A DNA stretch of 64,000 bases from CBDDDW01 sp965226805 (lineage in GTDB: Bacteria > Chloroflexota > Dehalococcoidia > Lucifugimonadales > JAGWBF01), in NCBI GenBank assembly GCA_965226805.1, contig CBDDDW010000022.1, forward strand, positions 1-64,000, in the 5' to 3' direction. Under the pieces are notes generated by a model. That model saw only the letters and a list, made by a program, of their open reading frames with translations. It did not search any database and was not told where the DNA came from. A program made the position numbers and the translations under genes. Position 1 is the first letter of the stretch. Each line of letters begins with the position of its first letter. Of the stretch, positions 34,621 through 43,494 are shown piece by piece.

Positions 34621-35436
34621 ATGGTAAGCACAGCCTATAGAGAGCAGTGCCGGTTGATGGTGGTGACCGAGGCCCGGCAAGTGGAAGACGGGAGCGCCCA
34701 CCGGATGGTCATCGCTGCCAACGAATTAAGCCGCAACGGGGACGATCTGAATTTGCGTGGCATCAGCTTCAAGGACTACCGGAAGAACCCGGTCGTTCTC
34801 TGGGCTCATGACTCGTACAGCGGAATCCCCATAGCCAAGACCCTCAAGATCGGCCACGACGATCAGGGGAGGATCGTGGCAGACTTCGAGTTCAACTCCG
34901 ACGACGAGTTTGCATCCCGCGTGGAGAACGCCTGGAACGGGGGATTCATACGGGGCGCCTCGATCCGGTACATGCCCACCAAGGTTGTCGAAGTGCGGAA
35001 CGAGGCCGGTGAGGTCGAGCGATTCAGGGTCGATAAGTCGGACCTTCTGGAATGGAGCCTGGTGCCCGTTCCCGCCGACCCGGACTCGGTAAGGGCGGCG
35101 GCTCGCGCCCTGGGTCTTCCCGCAGAGATATTCCGGGGGCTTGAACCTGAGCCGGAGCCGTCCGCCGATCCGGTGACTGAGGACCCGGAGCCTGGACCCA
35201 AGCGGGAGGTCTTCAGCCAGCTAATTCAAGAGATGTCTGCCGAACTGCGGTCTGTGGACCTAATCTTGAATCGCATAGACACGCTGGAGGAGGAGCTTCG
35301 GGAGCTTGCTGCCAGAACCTCCACGACTGAAGAGGAACCACAGGAGACTCCTGCACCGGAAGAACCCCAGGACCCTATCCTGGCAGCCGTTGTGACCCAA
35401 TTCGCCGCCATGCGGCAGATCATAGAGGAGAAGTAA
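34621..35436 (+). CDS. HK97-type prohead protease (scaffold fusion)
   Basis: A 271-residue protein from ATG 34621 (GGAGGTG upstream). Herpes-type serine protease fold: AANELSRNGDDLNLRGISFK, NPVVLWAHDSYSGIPIAKTL (catalytic His), GRIVADFEFNSDDEFASRVE, FIRGASIRYMP (Ser) and LLEWSLVPVPADPDSVRAAA (acid). Residues from about 185 are Glu-Pro-rich and helical, like an internal scaffold. It cleaves the capsid delta domain. Confidence 0.88.
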   Translation: MVSTAYREQCRLMVVTEARQVEDGSAHRMVIAANELSRNGDDLNLRGISFKDYRKNPVVLWAHDSYSGIPIAKTLKIGHDDQGRIVADFEFNSDDEFASRVENAWNGGFIRGASIRYMPTKVVEVRNEAGEVERFRVDKSDLLEWSLVPVPADPDSVRAAARALGLPAEIFRGLEPEPEPSADPVTEDPEPGPKREVFSQLIQEMSAELRSVDLILNRIDTLEEELRELAARTSTTEEEPQETPAPEEPQDPILAAVVTQFAAMRQIIEEK

Positions 35437-35437
35437 C

Positions 35438-36795
35438 ATGACCACAGAGACCGACAAGCTAATGGAGAACGTAGCCGCCGTACACTCCTTCTTGGAGAAG
35501 GACTACAGCCCCCTGAAGGAGGAGGTGGAGCGCCTTTCGGCGCAGATCACGGAGTCCATGCGGGTCTCCAAGCGGGCTGCCCTGCTTCGGCAGGTAGAGT
35601 CCACGACCCAGGGGGCCAGAGTCTTGTCCGGCAAGTACCGGGGATTCGACGAGTTTGACCTGATGCTCTCCCGCGCCGTGCTGCGGATTGCCGAGCGCGG
35701 CGGGGTTGACGGAAGGAGACCCGTAGACCCCCGAACGGCTGCCGAGTGGCGGAGCAACCTGGAGGGAGCGAGGGCGGACCTGTACGAATCTATAGGACGC
35801 GCCCTGGATGCGAGCACAGCTGGTGCAGGCGACGAGCTCACCTTCACCGGAGAGACCAGCGAGATGTGGCGGGACGTGCATCTGGCCACCTCGGTGGTCA
35901 GCCTCTTTGGGAGCATCATGATGCCCACGGACCCGTTCCGGATTCCCTATGACTTTGGGGATGTGAGCTGGTACAGGGGCACGTCCAATCTTGCGGTCAG
36001 CTCGTCCACTCCGGGCACGGGAAGGCAGACCCTCACGTCCGCCGAGCTTGCGGCGATGATCGGCTGGGCCTACGACCTGGACGAGGACGCGGTGGTCGCG
36101 GTACTGCCGGAGCTACGGGCGACCTTGGTACGGAATGGAGCCGAGGTCCTGGACGATGTGGTGCTCAACGGAGACATCTCCGACGATGCCACCAACATCA
36201 ACGCGGACGGAGCCACGGCGGATTCGCTGGCCGGTAGCGCGGGCCTGGACCACTACCTGGTCTTCGACGGGCTGATCCATATACCCCTGGTGGACAACAC
36301 CAACCAGGGAAATGACACCATGGCGCTGCCGTGTCCGACGACATGTTCAATGAGGCACGGGCCAAGCTGGGCAAGTATGGCGTCCGTCCCTCCGAGTGCG
36401 CCTTCGTCATGGACATCAACACCTATATCCGGGCTTTGTCCATCGAGAACTTCCGCACGGTAGAGAAGCTGGGACCCAACGCTACGCTGCTGACCGGCCA
36501 GCTAGGTGACATCGAGGGGATACCCGTGATCATTTCGGAGCAGATGTTGCTTGCTGACACCGACGGGAAGGTCACATCCGGCGGGAACGGGACGGACACA
36601 GGCCGGGTACTGGCGGTGAACCGGAACATGTACCGGTTGGGTTTCAAGCGGGAGCTGATGATCGAGAGTGAGCGGGACATCCAGAAGAGGCAGACCGTCC
36701 TTGTGGCCAGCATGAGGGTAGCCTTCGAGGGCCGGATGGACAACGCCTCGGACACCGCAGTAGCTCTCCAGTACAACATCACAGGGGTGAGCTAG
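35438..36795 (+). pseudogene. Major capsid protein, frameshifted
   Basis: From ATG 35438 the first part has a coiled scaffold (EKDYSPLKEEVERLSAQITE) and the HK97-fold start (DPFRIPYDFGDVSWYRGTSN, TAAELAAMIGWAYDLDEDAV-like). The frame goes wrong after NQGNDTMA near 36323. In the -1 frame it resumes as AVSDDMFNEARAKLGKYGVR, FVMDINTYIRAL, LGDIEGIPVIISEQ, RELMIESERDIQKRQTVLVA, the normal capsid C-terminal half. Loss of one G after ATGGCG explains it, and no slippery site is present. Joined, it is about 453 residues. Confidence 0.85.
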
Positions 36796-36812
36796 AGGAG
36801 ACGGAGGTAACG

Positions 36813-37085
36813 ATGCCAGAGGTAAGGAACAGGTCTGGAGTTCCCCACCGATACTACGATTACGCGAGGAAGGCGTACGTCATATGGGCTCCTGGGGAGG
36901 TCAGGGACGTGCCCCACTCCGTAGCTCAGCAGGTCTGTCAGGCCCACACCGGCAAGATGGAGATGGTGCTGCCGACGCCGGAACCCGAGCCCGCAGAGGC
37001 TCCTGCGGACGTGCCTGAAGACTTTACCGAGCAGGCCGTGGACCGCGCCCAGCAGGGCGGACGGCGGCGGTCTAGGGAGTCATAG
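36813..37085 (+). CDS. Small head-associated phage protein
   Basis: A 90-residue protein behind GGAGGTAACG. The N-terminal half (NRSGVPHRYYDYARKAYVIW, APGEVRDVPHSVAQQV) is a small beta fold, then a Pro-Glu stretch and a basic end (RRRSRES). Position after the capsid suggests a head-completion or decoration role. No family certain. Confidence 0.6.
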   Translation: MPEVRNRSGVPHRYYDYARKAYVIWAPGEVRDVPHSVAQQVCQAHTGKMEMVLPTPEPEPAEAPADVPEDFTEQAVDRAQQGGRRRSRES

Positions 37086-37087
37086 GG

Positions 37088-37387
37088 ATGGCAAACAGCG
37101 AGGGGCCGGTGCTCTTGTCGGGACAGAAGCTCGTCGCCACTGCGGGGACGGCGGAAGCCCTGGTAGCGAGCACCAGGCGAGTGAAGCGGGTGCAGATCGT
37201 CGCCCTCTCCTCCAACACCAAGCCGGTGTATGTGGGGGGGTCTGATGTGGCCTCCACGACCAACGGCGGTCTTACCGCCTCTGGCTCGATCAGCCTTGAA
37301 GCAGAGGGGTGGATGGACTTGAAGGACATCTACGTCGATGCCGATGTAGATGGCGAAGGAGTCGATTTCTATGGTGTCAGGGCCTAG
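37088..37387 (+). CDS. Phage head/fibre-type beta protein
   Basis: A 99-residue beta-rich protein (GPVLLSGQKLVATAGTAEAL, VKRVQIVALSSNTKPVYVGG, LEAEGWMDLKDIYVDADVDG). The pattern resembles small phage structural proteins that describe per-particle values, such as head-decoration proteins. Assignment by position and fold only. Confidence 0.55.
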   Translation: MANSEGPVLLSGQKLVATAGTAEALVASTRRVKRVQIVALSSNTKPVYVGGSDVASTTNGGLTASGSISLEAEGWMDLKDIYVDADVDGEGVDFYGVRA

Positions 37388-37949
37388 TCAGACGCTCCAT
37401 ATCACTGTGGAACACGGGCAGCAGCGCTTGGTTACCGCCGATCAGGTGCGGGAGCACATCGGGTCCAACTCGACCGACACAGACGAGCTACTAACGCGGC
37501 TCATCGAGGAGGCTGACGCCGAGGTGGTCAGCCGCTACGGTCCCCACAGCATCGACGGGCCAGTGACCGAGGTTCACGGAGGAGGCACCTTCAGGCTGTT
37601 TCCGCATAGGGTGGTCAAGGAGATAGCCAAGGTGACCGAGACGAACGGGAACGTCTCTGTTGTGCTCTCAGACGACGACTATCGGAGTTGGTATGGCGGA
37701 AGGATGCTACAACGGCTGGCGGACGGCAGCCATCCTCGCTCGTGTTGGGGTGAGCGAGTTGAGTTGGAGTTCACTCCGGTGGACGACGATGCGCAGCGCC
37801 GGATGGCCATCATCCGCCTGGTCCAGTTGGGCCTTCCCTACTCAGGGCTACATTCAGAGAGCGTGGGTCCGTACAGCGCCCAGAACCTCGACTACGCGAA
37901 GGAGCGGGAGGCCATCCTTAAGCAGCTCTCTACGGGAGTGCCAATCTAA
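37371..37949 (+). CDS. Head-tail connector protein (gp6-like)
   Basis: A 192-residue protein from ATG 37371, which has AAGGAG 9 bases upstream; an ATG 7 codons higher has none. Helical N-terminus with RLVTADQVREHIGSNSTDTD, LLTRLIEEADAEVVSRYGPH, then a beta part and a helical end (YSAQNLDYAKEREAILKQLS). This matches the gp6/gp15-like adaptor pattern of HK97-type phages. Confidence 0.7.
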   Translation: MVSGPSQTLHITVEHGQQRLVTADQVREHIGSNSTDTDELLTRLIEEADAEVVSRYGPHSIDGPVTEVHGGGTFRLFPHRVVKEIAKVTETNGNVSVVLSDDDYRSWYGGRMLQRLADGSHPRSCWGERVELEFTPVDDDAQRRMAIIRLVQLGLPYSGLHSESVGPYSAQNLDYAKEREAILKQLSTGVPI

Positions 37950-38212
37950 TGTCCACGAACGCTTCCCTAGAGCTCACCAAGCAGTTAGCCCAGGACCTTC
38001 GGGAGTTGCGGGGCAAGGTCGAGTCGATTGACGACAAGATGGATGAGCTGCGTGCATCGTTGCACACGCACCGCCTAACCGGGAACGGAGAGGCGGTTGA
38101 GGAGCGAGCCGTGAAGCTGCCCCTGGGACTGAAGGTGCGGGACGTCGTGATCTTCGTCCTTTTGGGCGAAGTAGTCGGCTCCAATTTGCTGGAGCTGCTG
38201 GGGGTGCTGTGA
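37949..38212 (+). CDS. Small coiled-coil protein with C-terminal membrane segment
   Basis: An 87-residue protein overlapping the connector stop (TAATG). Residues 5-45 are a coiled coil (ELTKQLAQDLRELRGKVESI), and the end (VRDVVIFVLLGEVVGSNLLE) can span a membrane. It has the layout of holin-like or membrane-associated phage proteins, but its place among connector genes is unusual. No other lysis gene was found. Confidence 0.55.
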   Translation: MSTNASLELTKQLAQDLRELRGKVESIDDKMDELRASLHTHRLTGNGEAVEERAVKLPLGLKVRDVVIFVLLGEVVGSNLLELLGVL

Positions 38213-38254
38213 GCGAGCAAGGTCAATGTGCAGCATCGTGGTGGAGATAGCTAG

Positions 38255-38476
38255 ATGATCGTAATACGCAAGTCACAACGGGAACGGTATCGCTGGTTCG
38301 TCAGAGACAGGCACGGCCTGACTGTGGCCATGTCAGTTACCAGCTACGACACCGAGGATGAAGCCCTGGCGGCCTTGGAGCTGGCCTATCGGCTGATGAC
38401 GCCCACGGGGTTCTGGGCCAGGCTAACGGGTTTTTGGAGCGGTAAGCCGAGAGGGGCAGAACGATGGCAAGGGTAA
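38255..38476 (+). CDS. Small phage protein of unknown function
   Basis: A 73-residue basic protein (RERYRWFVRDRHGLTVAMSV, EDEALAALELAYRLM). The F-x-D/x-G-x-V pattern followed by an Ala-rich helix is faintly like DUF1508, but not enough to assign. It overlaps the next gene by 13 bases. Confidence 0.5.
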   Translation: MIVIRKSQRERYRWFVRDRHGLTVAMSVTSYDTEDEALAALELAYRLMTPTGFWARLTGFWSGKPRGAERWQG

Positions 38477-38919
38477 GCGTGAAAGTCCAGCGGCGCGGGG
38501 GCAAGAAGCTCCAAGGACTGCTGCGGGAGGCCGGCAAGGGCGGCGTCTCAGGCGTCAAGGTCGGATTCTTCTCGACGGCCAGGTACGAGGATGGCACCCC
38601 TGTGGCTGCGGTCGCAGCCTGGAACGAGTTCGGGACGGAGACCATCCCGGAACGGCCCTTCTTCCGCAACGCCTTGGCCGAGTCTGAGCGCAGCGTAGGC
38701 AGGATTCTCCAGGGTGGCCTCGACACCAAGAAGATGGTGGTCGGTGAGCAGCTTGCGGGCCGAGTGGGTGCGCATGTTCAAGGAAAGATTCGAGATAGCA
38801 TCACCGCTCTCAAGGAGCCGCCGAATGCACCCGAAACCGTGAGGCGTAAGGGTAGCAGCGACCCGCTCTTGGACACAGGTACCCTTCGCAACTCCGTTGA
38901 TTGGGAAGTGGAACAGTGA
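38464..38919 (+). CDS. HK97 gp10-like neck/head-tail protein
   Basis: A 151-residue protein: VKVGFFSTARYEDGTPVAAV, AAWNEFGTETIPERPFFRNA (the NEFGT.IPxRPFxR motif of phage virion morphogenesis/gp10 proteins), then LDTGTLRNSVDWEVE, also typical. It is the tail-completion type protein of the neck. Confidence 0.85.
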   Translation: MARVSVKVQRRGGKKLQGLLREAGKGGVSGVKVGFFSTARYEDGTPVAAVAAWNEFGTETIPERPFFRNALAESERSVGRILQGGLDTKKMVVGEQLAGRVGAHVQGKIRDSITALKEPPNAPETVRRKGSSDPLLDTGTLRNSVDWEVEQ

Positions 38920-39269
38920 GAAAGCTCTTTGCCAACAGACTCAAGGAACCGGCCACCCTGATTCAGAGAGGCCCCGATGAGATCGTCAATCGCAGGCCGG
39001 TGCCAGGCGCAGAGAAGCGGACTGACATAACCGTGGTGAGCGCACCGCCCGACGCGGCCAAGATGCGTCAGATGTTGCCTGAAGGTACACGCCTCACTGA
39101 ATCGAGGACGTTCTGGATAGCAGGTGTCACGGTGGAGCCGGTCCGTGTGGGCGCGAATGCTTCTGGGGGAGACGTGATCGAGTACGGAGGCGTTTCCTAC
39201 AGGGCGCAGCACGTCGAGGCTTGGCCGGGGTTTGTCGAAGTCCTGGGCATTCGGGGGGAGGGCCAGTGA
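38916..39269 (+). CDS. Head-tail joining protein (probable)
   Basis: A 117-residue protein starting at GTG 38916, overlapping the previous stop (GTGA). RLKEPATLIQRGPDEIVNRR then beta-rich FWIAGVTVEPVRVGANASGG and VEAWPGFVEVLGIR. Size and place fit a head-closure protein. Assignment mainly by order. Confidence 0.55.
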   Translation: MRKLFANRLKEPATLIQRGPDEIVNRRPVPGAEKRTDITVVSAPPDAAKMRQMLPEGTRLTESRTFWIAGVTVEPVRVGANASGGDVIEYGGVSYRAQHVEAWPGFVEVLGIRGEGQ

Positions 39270-39799
39270 TCGCGCCAACGACAGCCAGCCTAGAGGATGC
39301 CGTGGGGGAGCTTGTCGCGGCAGGGTCGGGCCTTGACTACAACAGTGTGCTGTCCGCCAACAAAGGTACTCTCGTGCCGGACGGGTTGTTCGCGTCGCTG
39401 GTGCTGATTCACCAGGAAATCGAGGGTATGCCAGCGACCGTGATGAGCCTTGCTCCAGGCGGGGCAGACCTGAACGCTCTGACGGTGGCGACGGTTCGAG
39501 GGAGGTACTCGGTTCAGTGGTTCCGCACCGGAGCACACGACGCCGCCAAGAGGCTGTCGGTGTGGGCCTGGTCACCGGAAGGGGTGGCCAAGGCTCAGGG
39601 GGCCGATCTGACCGTGTTGCGGGTCTCCGACGTTCGTCAACTCGACGACGTGGTGTCTGGGGCCTGGGAGGAGCGAGCCGGGCTGGACATTGACGTTGGC
39701 TACACGCAGAGGATCGACCAGACGGTTGGCCGCCTGAAAGCCGCTCCCATAGAGGTCGGGGCAGGTGGTAGCACCGAGACCATTACAGTGGAGGTTTAG
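39266..39799 (+). CDS. Neck/tail-terminator-type protein (LIC_12616-like)
   Basis: A 177-residue protein starting at GTG 39266 in overlap with the previous gene. PTTASLEDAVGELVAAGSGL, then a beta segment TVRGRYSVQWFRTGAHDAAK and SVWAWSPEGVAKAQGADLTV resemble the family placed just before sheath genes in myoviruses. The role in tail-length termination is inference from position. Confidence 0.6.
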   Translation: MIAPTTASLEDAVGELVAAGSGLDYNSVLSANKGTLVPDGLFASLVLIHQEIEGMPATVMSLAPGGADLNALTVATVRGRYSVQWFRTGAHDAAKRLSVWAWSPEGVAKAQGADLTVLRVSDVRQLDDVVSGAWEERAGLDIDVGYTQRIDQTVGRLKAAPIEVGAGGSTETITVEV

Positions 39800-39802
39800 A
39801 CA

Positions 39803-41498
39803 ATGACTCTTGGAATACAGGACATAGTAGAGGTAAGGGCGCAGATAACGCCTCGTGGCGCTGGGGGCAGAGAGTTTGGGCGGACGCTGGTGCGGGCAGG
39901 GTACGGGTCTTTGCCAGCATGGACGAGGTGGCTCGGACGTTCAGTCCGGGCTCCGGTTCCTACCAGGCCGCCCAGGTCTAACCGCCGACGAGGTGGGCCT
40001 GGATACGGTCACGATTGAAGACGGCATAGACACTATCACCGCCGGCAGCGTGACGTTCCACGGTGCAAGCCTTACTGGTCTGGACTTCAGCTCCGTGGCG
40101 GGATACGACGATGTGGCTGCTGTGGTCCAGAACGCTCTGCGGGGAAGCTCCGTCGCCACCCTTGATGCAGTAGAGGTGGAGCACGACGGCTCGCAGTTCG
40201 TCCTCACCCTTCCTCTTGGCTTAGACGGGTTCGCCACTGAGGTTACTGAAGCCTTTACGGGCGACACAGCAGACGAGTTGGGCCTGGATACGGTAGATAT
40301 CACCGCTGGAGTGGACGGTATAGGAGCAGGCTCCCTCACCTGGCATGGCTCCTCCATCTCCGTAGACTTCACCGGCGCTGACTCTTACGACGACGTGGCC
40401 AGCACGCTCCAGACGGCCCTCAGAGCTGTGAGAGCGGCGGCAAGAGCGGACCTGCGGAGCGCAACGGTTGAGTTCGACCCCGTCGGATTCTTCCGGGTGC
40501 GGCTCGGTTTCGATTCGACAAGCGGTGACCCCTATGCCATCAACGGCTTCATGGCGGACGATGCCCAGGAGCCAGCTTCCGCTCTTGGATTGGATAGCAC
40601 ATCGGGGGGCGGCATCGTCCAGGGTCAAGCCTCGGAGCCCATCGAGGACGCGATGGACGCCATCAGCGGGCTGGACGATGGCTGGTACTTCGTTACGGTG
40701 GACTCGAGCATCACCACGGGTGCAGACCTGCTCTCCCTGGCTCGGTGGGTTCAGACCAAGGCCCACATGCTGGCGTTGGATGTGGTGGACGAGGGAGTCC
40801 TGACGCCTAACGAGTCCACCAGCCTGGCGGCGCAGCTATCTGCCCTGGGGCAGCAGAGGACCTTCCTGATCTGGTCTAGAACCAGGGACGGCAAGGCCCT
40901 GTCACTGGCTGGGAGGCTCTCTAGCGTGAACTTTGCAGGGCAGAATACGTTGATCACGCCCAAGTTCAAGAGCCTGCCTGCGACTATTCCGGACGTCGTG
41001 ACGGCTGATCAGAAAGAGGAGCTGGACCGGAAGTGGGTCGGGTACTACACCCGCTTTGGCCCAGATGCCATCTTCGCTGAAGGCTGGACGCAAGCCGGGG
41101 ACTGGATCGACGTGCGGTACTGGCTGGACTGGATCACCAAGGCTATGCAGAGCGAGGTGTACACCCTGCTCAGGCAACACCCTACGAGAGTGCCGCAGAC
41201 GGCCGAGGGACTGGCCAGCATAGAGGCAGCCATCGAGCGGGTGTGTGAGGCGGGCCGCAGGAACGGCGGCATCGCTCCGGGCCGAGTGTCCGAGGCGGTC
41301 GCCAACGGCATACGGCTGGCCACGAACAACCCGGCCTTCGAGGGCTTCCTGCCAACGGGGTATCTGGTGGCAGTGGGCTCCATAGCAGATCAGCTACAGA
41401 TAGACCGCGACGCTCGCAGGAGCCCGACGATCCGGGTATGGTTGAAGGGCAGCGGAGCCATGCACCACGTAACCATCGGACTGGTATTCACCGGGTAG
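39803..41498 (+). pseudogene. DUF3383-type tail sheath protein, damaged N-terminal part
   Basis: ATG 39803 begins MTLGIQDIVEVRAQITPRGA in one frame. After GREFGRTL the continuation RVFASMDEVARTFSPGSGSY plus QAAQV lies in a second frame (about 39909-39980), and LTADEVGLDTVTIEDGIDTI onward in a third, open to 41498. The pieces look shorter than expected between them, so two small deletions are likely. After this come two copies of a repeat of about 80 residues (GLDTV...AGS-TWHG...DDVA-LQTALRA) and the sheath core (WYFVTVDSSITTGADLLSLA, LSSVNFAGQNTLITPKFKSL) to the end VTIGLVFTG. This forms the contractile sheath. Confidence 0.8.
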
Positions 41499-41509
41499 GA
41501 GGAAGAACA

Positions 41510-42037
41510 ATGTTTTTCTCGTTGCAAGACGTAACGGTTATTCTCAACGGCCACACCGTGGAGCCGGTTACTCTAAACGACCACACCTTGGAGGGTGAGC
41601 AAATCATAAAGGGCTGGTCTGAGGACACGGACGCCCTCACACTGCCGGACGCATTCGAGTTCGCCAGCGTCCGGCGCGGCGCGACTGGAGACATGGCGGC
41701 GTTCAGCACAGGGGACAGGGGCGGCCCGGTGTCGCTCAAGTTACTGCCCAACTCCCCCTCGGTGCCGTTCTTGATGACCCAGGTGACGCGGATTCTGGTG
41801 GGGAGGGCCGAAGTGATCTGGGACGGCAGCGTAAAGCACAAAAGGACTGGTGCCAGCGTTACGCTCAAGCGGGGCGTCCTCGTCTCTGGCCCTTTGTGGT
41901 ACACGATGGGCAAGGGTGAAGCGGGCAACCTCACCTTCATGTGGGAGTACGAGGAGATCATCCCCGACTTTGCCAAGGTGAACTTCGCAGACGTGCCGGC
42001 GCCAGGGCCGAACTTCGCCGACCTGCCGTTGCTATAG
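41510..42037 (+). CDS. Tail tube protein (DUF3277-like), copy 1
   Basis: A 175-residue protein from ATG 41510 (GGAGGAAG upstream). FFSLQDVTVILNGHTVEPVT, FASVRRGATGDMAAFSTGDR, GGPVSLKLLPNSPSVPFLMT, TFMWEYEEIIPD match the DUF3277 tube pattern. It follows the sheath gene, as tubes do in myoviruses. The C-terminus (NFADVPAPGPNFADLPLL) repeats a short DNA unit that continues beyond the stop to about 42065. Confidence 0.85.
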   Translation: MFFSLQDVTVILNGHTVEPVTLNDHTLEGEQIIKGWSEDTDALTLPDAFEFASVRRGATGDMAAFSTGDRGGPVSLKLLPNSPSVPFLMTQVTRILVGRAEVIWDGSVKHKRTGASVTLKRGVLVSGPLWYTMGKGEAGNLTFMWEYEEIIPDFAKVNFADVPAPGPNFADLPLL

Positions 42038-42087
42038 GGCCGAACCTCGCAGACGTGCCGGTGGTAGAACCGTAAGGGGGAAATTAG

Positions 42088-42558
42088 ATGGTAACGCTTA
42101 ACGGAATAGGCGGCGACCTAACAAAGACCGAGTTTGAGATCGGCGGGACACGATTTGCTGTGTCCAAGCTGCCGGCGATGGCGGGCTTCGACTTGCTGGA
42201 AGCGATCAGGCACGAGCTGGGCAAGTCCCAGGCTCTGTCCCGGCCCACAGAGGTCTTGAACGAGGACGATAGGTCGATGGCAGCCTTCCTCAAGATAGTG
42301 CTGTCGCTGGACCCTGCGTTTGTGCGGCAGGTGCGCCAGAAGCTATTCGAGAAGGTGGCCTTCTCCAACGCGCGGGTCCCCACTCCGCAGCAGCTAGCTG
42401 GGGCCGAGGAGATGGCCTTCGACGGCCTGGAGCCCATCGCCATCTACGAGGTTTTGCTGCGGAGTGCAGCCGTAAATTTTACGTCGTCCTTAGACGCCCT
42501 CGTCTCCAGGTTGAGAGACGCGCCCCTGGTTTCGAGCCCGTCCGCCCCCTCGGAATAA
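42088..42558 (+). CDS. Tail assembly chaperone, short form
   Basis: A 156-residue helical protein (GTRFAVSKLPAMAGFDLLEA, FLKIVLSLDPAFVRQVRQKL) behind GGGGAAATTAG. It is the G-type chaperone, located between tube and tape measure. A slippery heptamer A AAT TTT lies at 42474-42480 in frame; slippage there makes the longer form ending at 42737. Confidence 0.82.
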   Translation: MVTLNGIGGDLTKTEFEIGGTRFAVSKLPAMAGFDLLEAIRHELGKSQALSRPTEVLNEDDRSMAAFLKIVLSLDPAFVRQVRQKLFEKVAFSNARVPTPQQLAGAEEMAFDGLEPIAIYEVLLRSAAVNFTSSLDALVSRLRDAPLVSSPSAPSE

Positions 42559-42737
42559 AGCCCTTCTTCGGCGCTCTCATAGACGCTGAGCTGGCTGAAT
42601 ACCTGGACCTCAAGTGGCGTCTATCGCTTGATGAGGCGCTCGAGCTCCATGAGGTGCTGGTTGCTCGCATAGAGAACGAGCATCGTTCCTATGCAGAGGC
42701 GGAGCGAAAGGCTAAGGAGAAGAAGGAGAAGAATAGG
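42088..42737 (+). CDS. Tail assembly chaperone, -1 frameshift (G-T type) form
   Basis: Translation to AAATTTT (42474-42480), slip by -1, then an open frame of 87 codons: YVVLRRPRLQVERRAPGFEP, IKPFFGALIDAELAEYLDLK, WRLSLDEALELHEVLVARIE, and a charged tail, stop TAG 42735-42737. No ATG with a ribosome site opens this second frame, so frameshifting is the sensible way to express it. The G/GT arrangement is known from lambda and many tailed phages, where the T part recruits the tail tube to the tape measure. Confidence 0.8.
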
Positions 42738-42764
42738 TAGGAAAGAAAGTGCAGGAGGAGCAAT

Positions 42765-43163
42765 ATGATAATCCCGGCAGAAACCCTGACCGTTACCCTA
42801 AACGATCACGTAGCACTAGGACTTAGGGCACTCGATATTCCAGATACTGCCGAGCTTGCCTTTGTCCGCAGGGGAGCCACTGGGGACATGATGGCTACTG
42901 CCACCGGCGACCACGGTGGGGCCGTTGCTGTTACACTGCAACCTGGCGCTCCATCGTTGTCGTTCTTCATGCAGCAGATGAAGGTGATAGCCGGCGGCGG
43001 CATCGTGAACTGGGAAGGGAGCGTCAAGGATGCCAAGCATGGATCTGTTCTGAGGCTCATGCACGGCGTTATGACCAGCGCGCCAATGGGAACGCTCATG
43101 GACGAGACGGCTGAAAAGACGTTCACCTTCGAGTTTGAGAGACTGTACTACGAGGTCATCTAG
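42765..43163 (+). CDS. Second tail-tube-like protein (DUF3277-like), copy 2
   Basis: A 132-residue protein from ATG 42765 behind GGAGGAGC. It shares FVRRGATGDMMATATGDHGG, SLSFFMQQMKVIAGGGIVNW, GSVKDAKHGSVLRLMHGVMT and FTFEFERLYYEVI with the first tube protein, as a diverged and shorter paralog. It may be a tube initiator, a variant tube, or a recent duplicate. Confidence 0.75.
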   Translation: MIIPAETLTVTLNDHVALGLRALDIPDTAELAFVRRGATGDMMATATGDHGGAVAVTLQPGAPSLSFFMQQMKVIAGGGIVNWEGSVKDAKHGSVLRLMHGVMTSAPMGTLMDETAEKTFTFEFERLYYEVI

Positions 43164-43259
43164 CCACCGTGAGAACTTGGAGGTGGTGGACTGGGACGGG
43201 AGGGCGTGCCCACGCCCACGCAGAGAAGAAGGTCAGGGGAGAAGAAATGGGAGGGAACT

Positions 43260-43460
43260 ATGAGTGCATGGGACTACAAGATACGGAAGCTGGAGATCGC
43301 TTGGGAACTGGCCTCGCGAATCATTCCTGAGGCACCACAGCCATCGGGAGTATGGACGGAAGCAGACTACATCGCCAGGGCGCAGAAGGTGATGAAGGAA
43401 GCAGCCGATGCGGTAGATGCCGTGTTCAAAGACAGCGGGGGTATTGGCATTAGCGTTTAG
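43260..43460 (+). CDS. Small phage protein of unknown function
   Basis: From ATG 43260 (GGGAGGGAA upstream) a 66-residue helical protein (YKIRKLEIAWELASRIIPEA, YIARAQKVMKEAADAVDAVF). No family recognised. First of a run of small accessory genes before the tape measure. Confidence 0.55.
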   Translation: MSAWDYKIRKLEIAWELASRIIPEAPQPSGVWTEADYIARAQKVMKEAADAVDAVFKDSGGIGISV

Positions 43461-43494
43461 TTAGGAGGAGCCATGACCAAAGGAAACCCGTATC

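Noticed and set aside
36310..36340. Programmed frameshift in the capsid gene (as in T7 10A/10B)
   Set aside because: No slippery heptamer, and the out-of-frame part is the essential second half of the capsid rather than a minor extension.
37949..38212. Firm holin call for the coiled-coil/membrane protein
   Set aside because: One possible membrane span and a connector-region position; no endolysin beside it.
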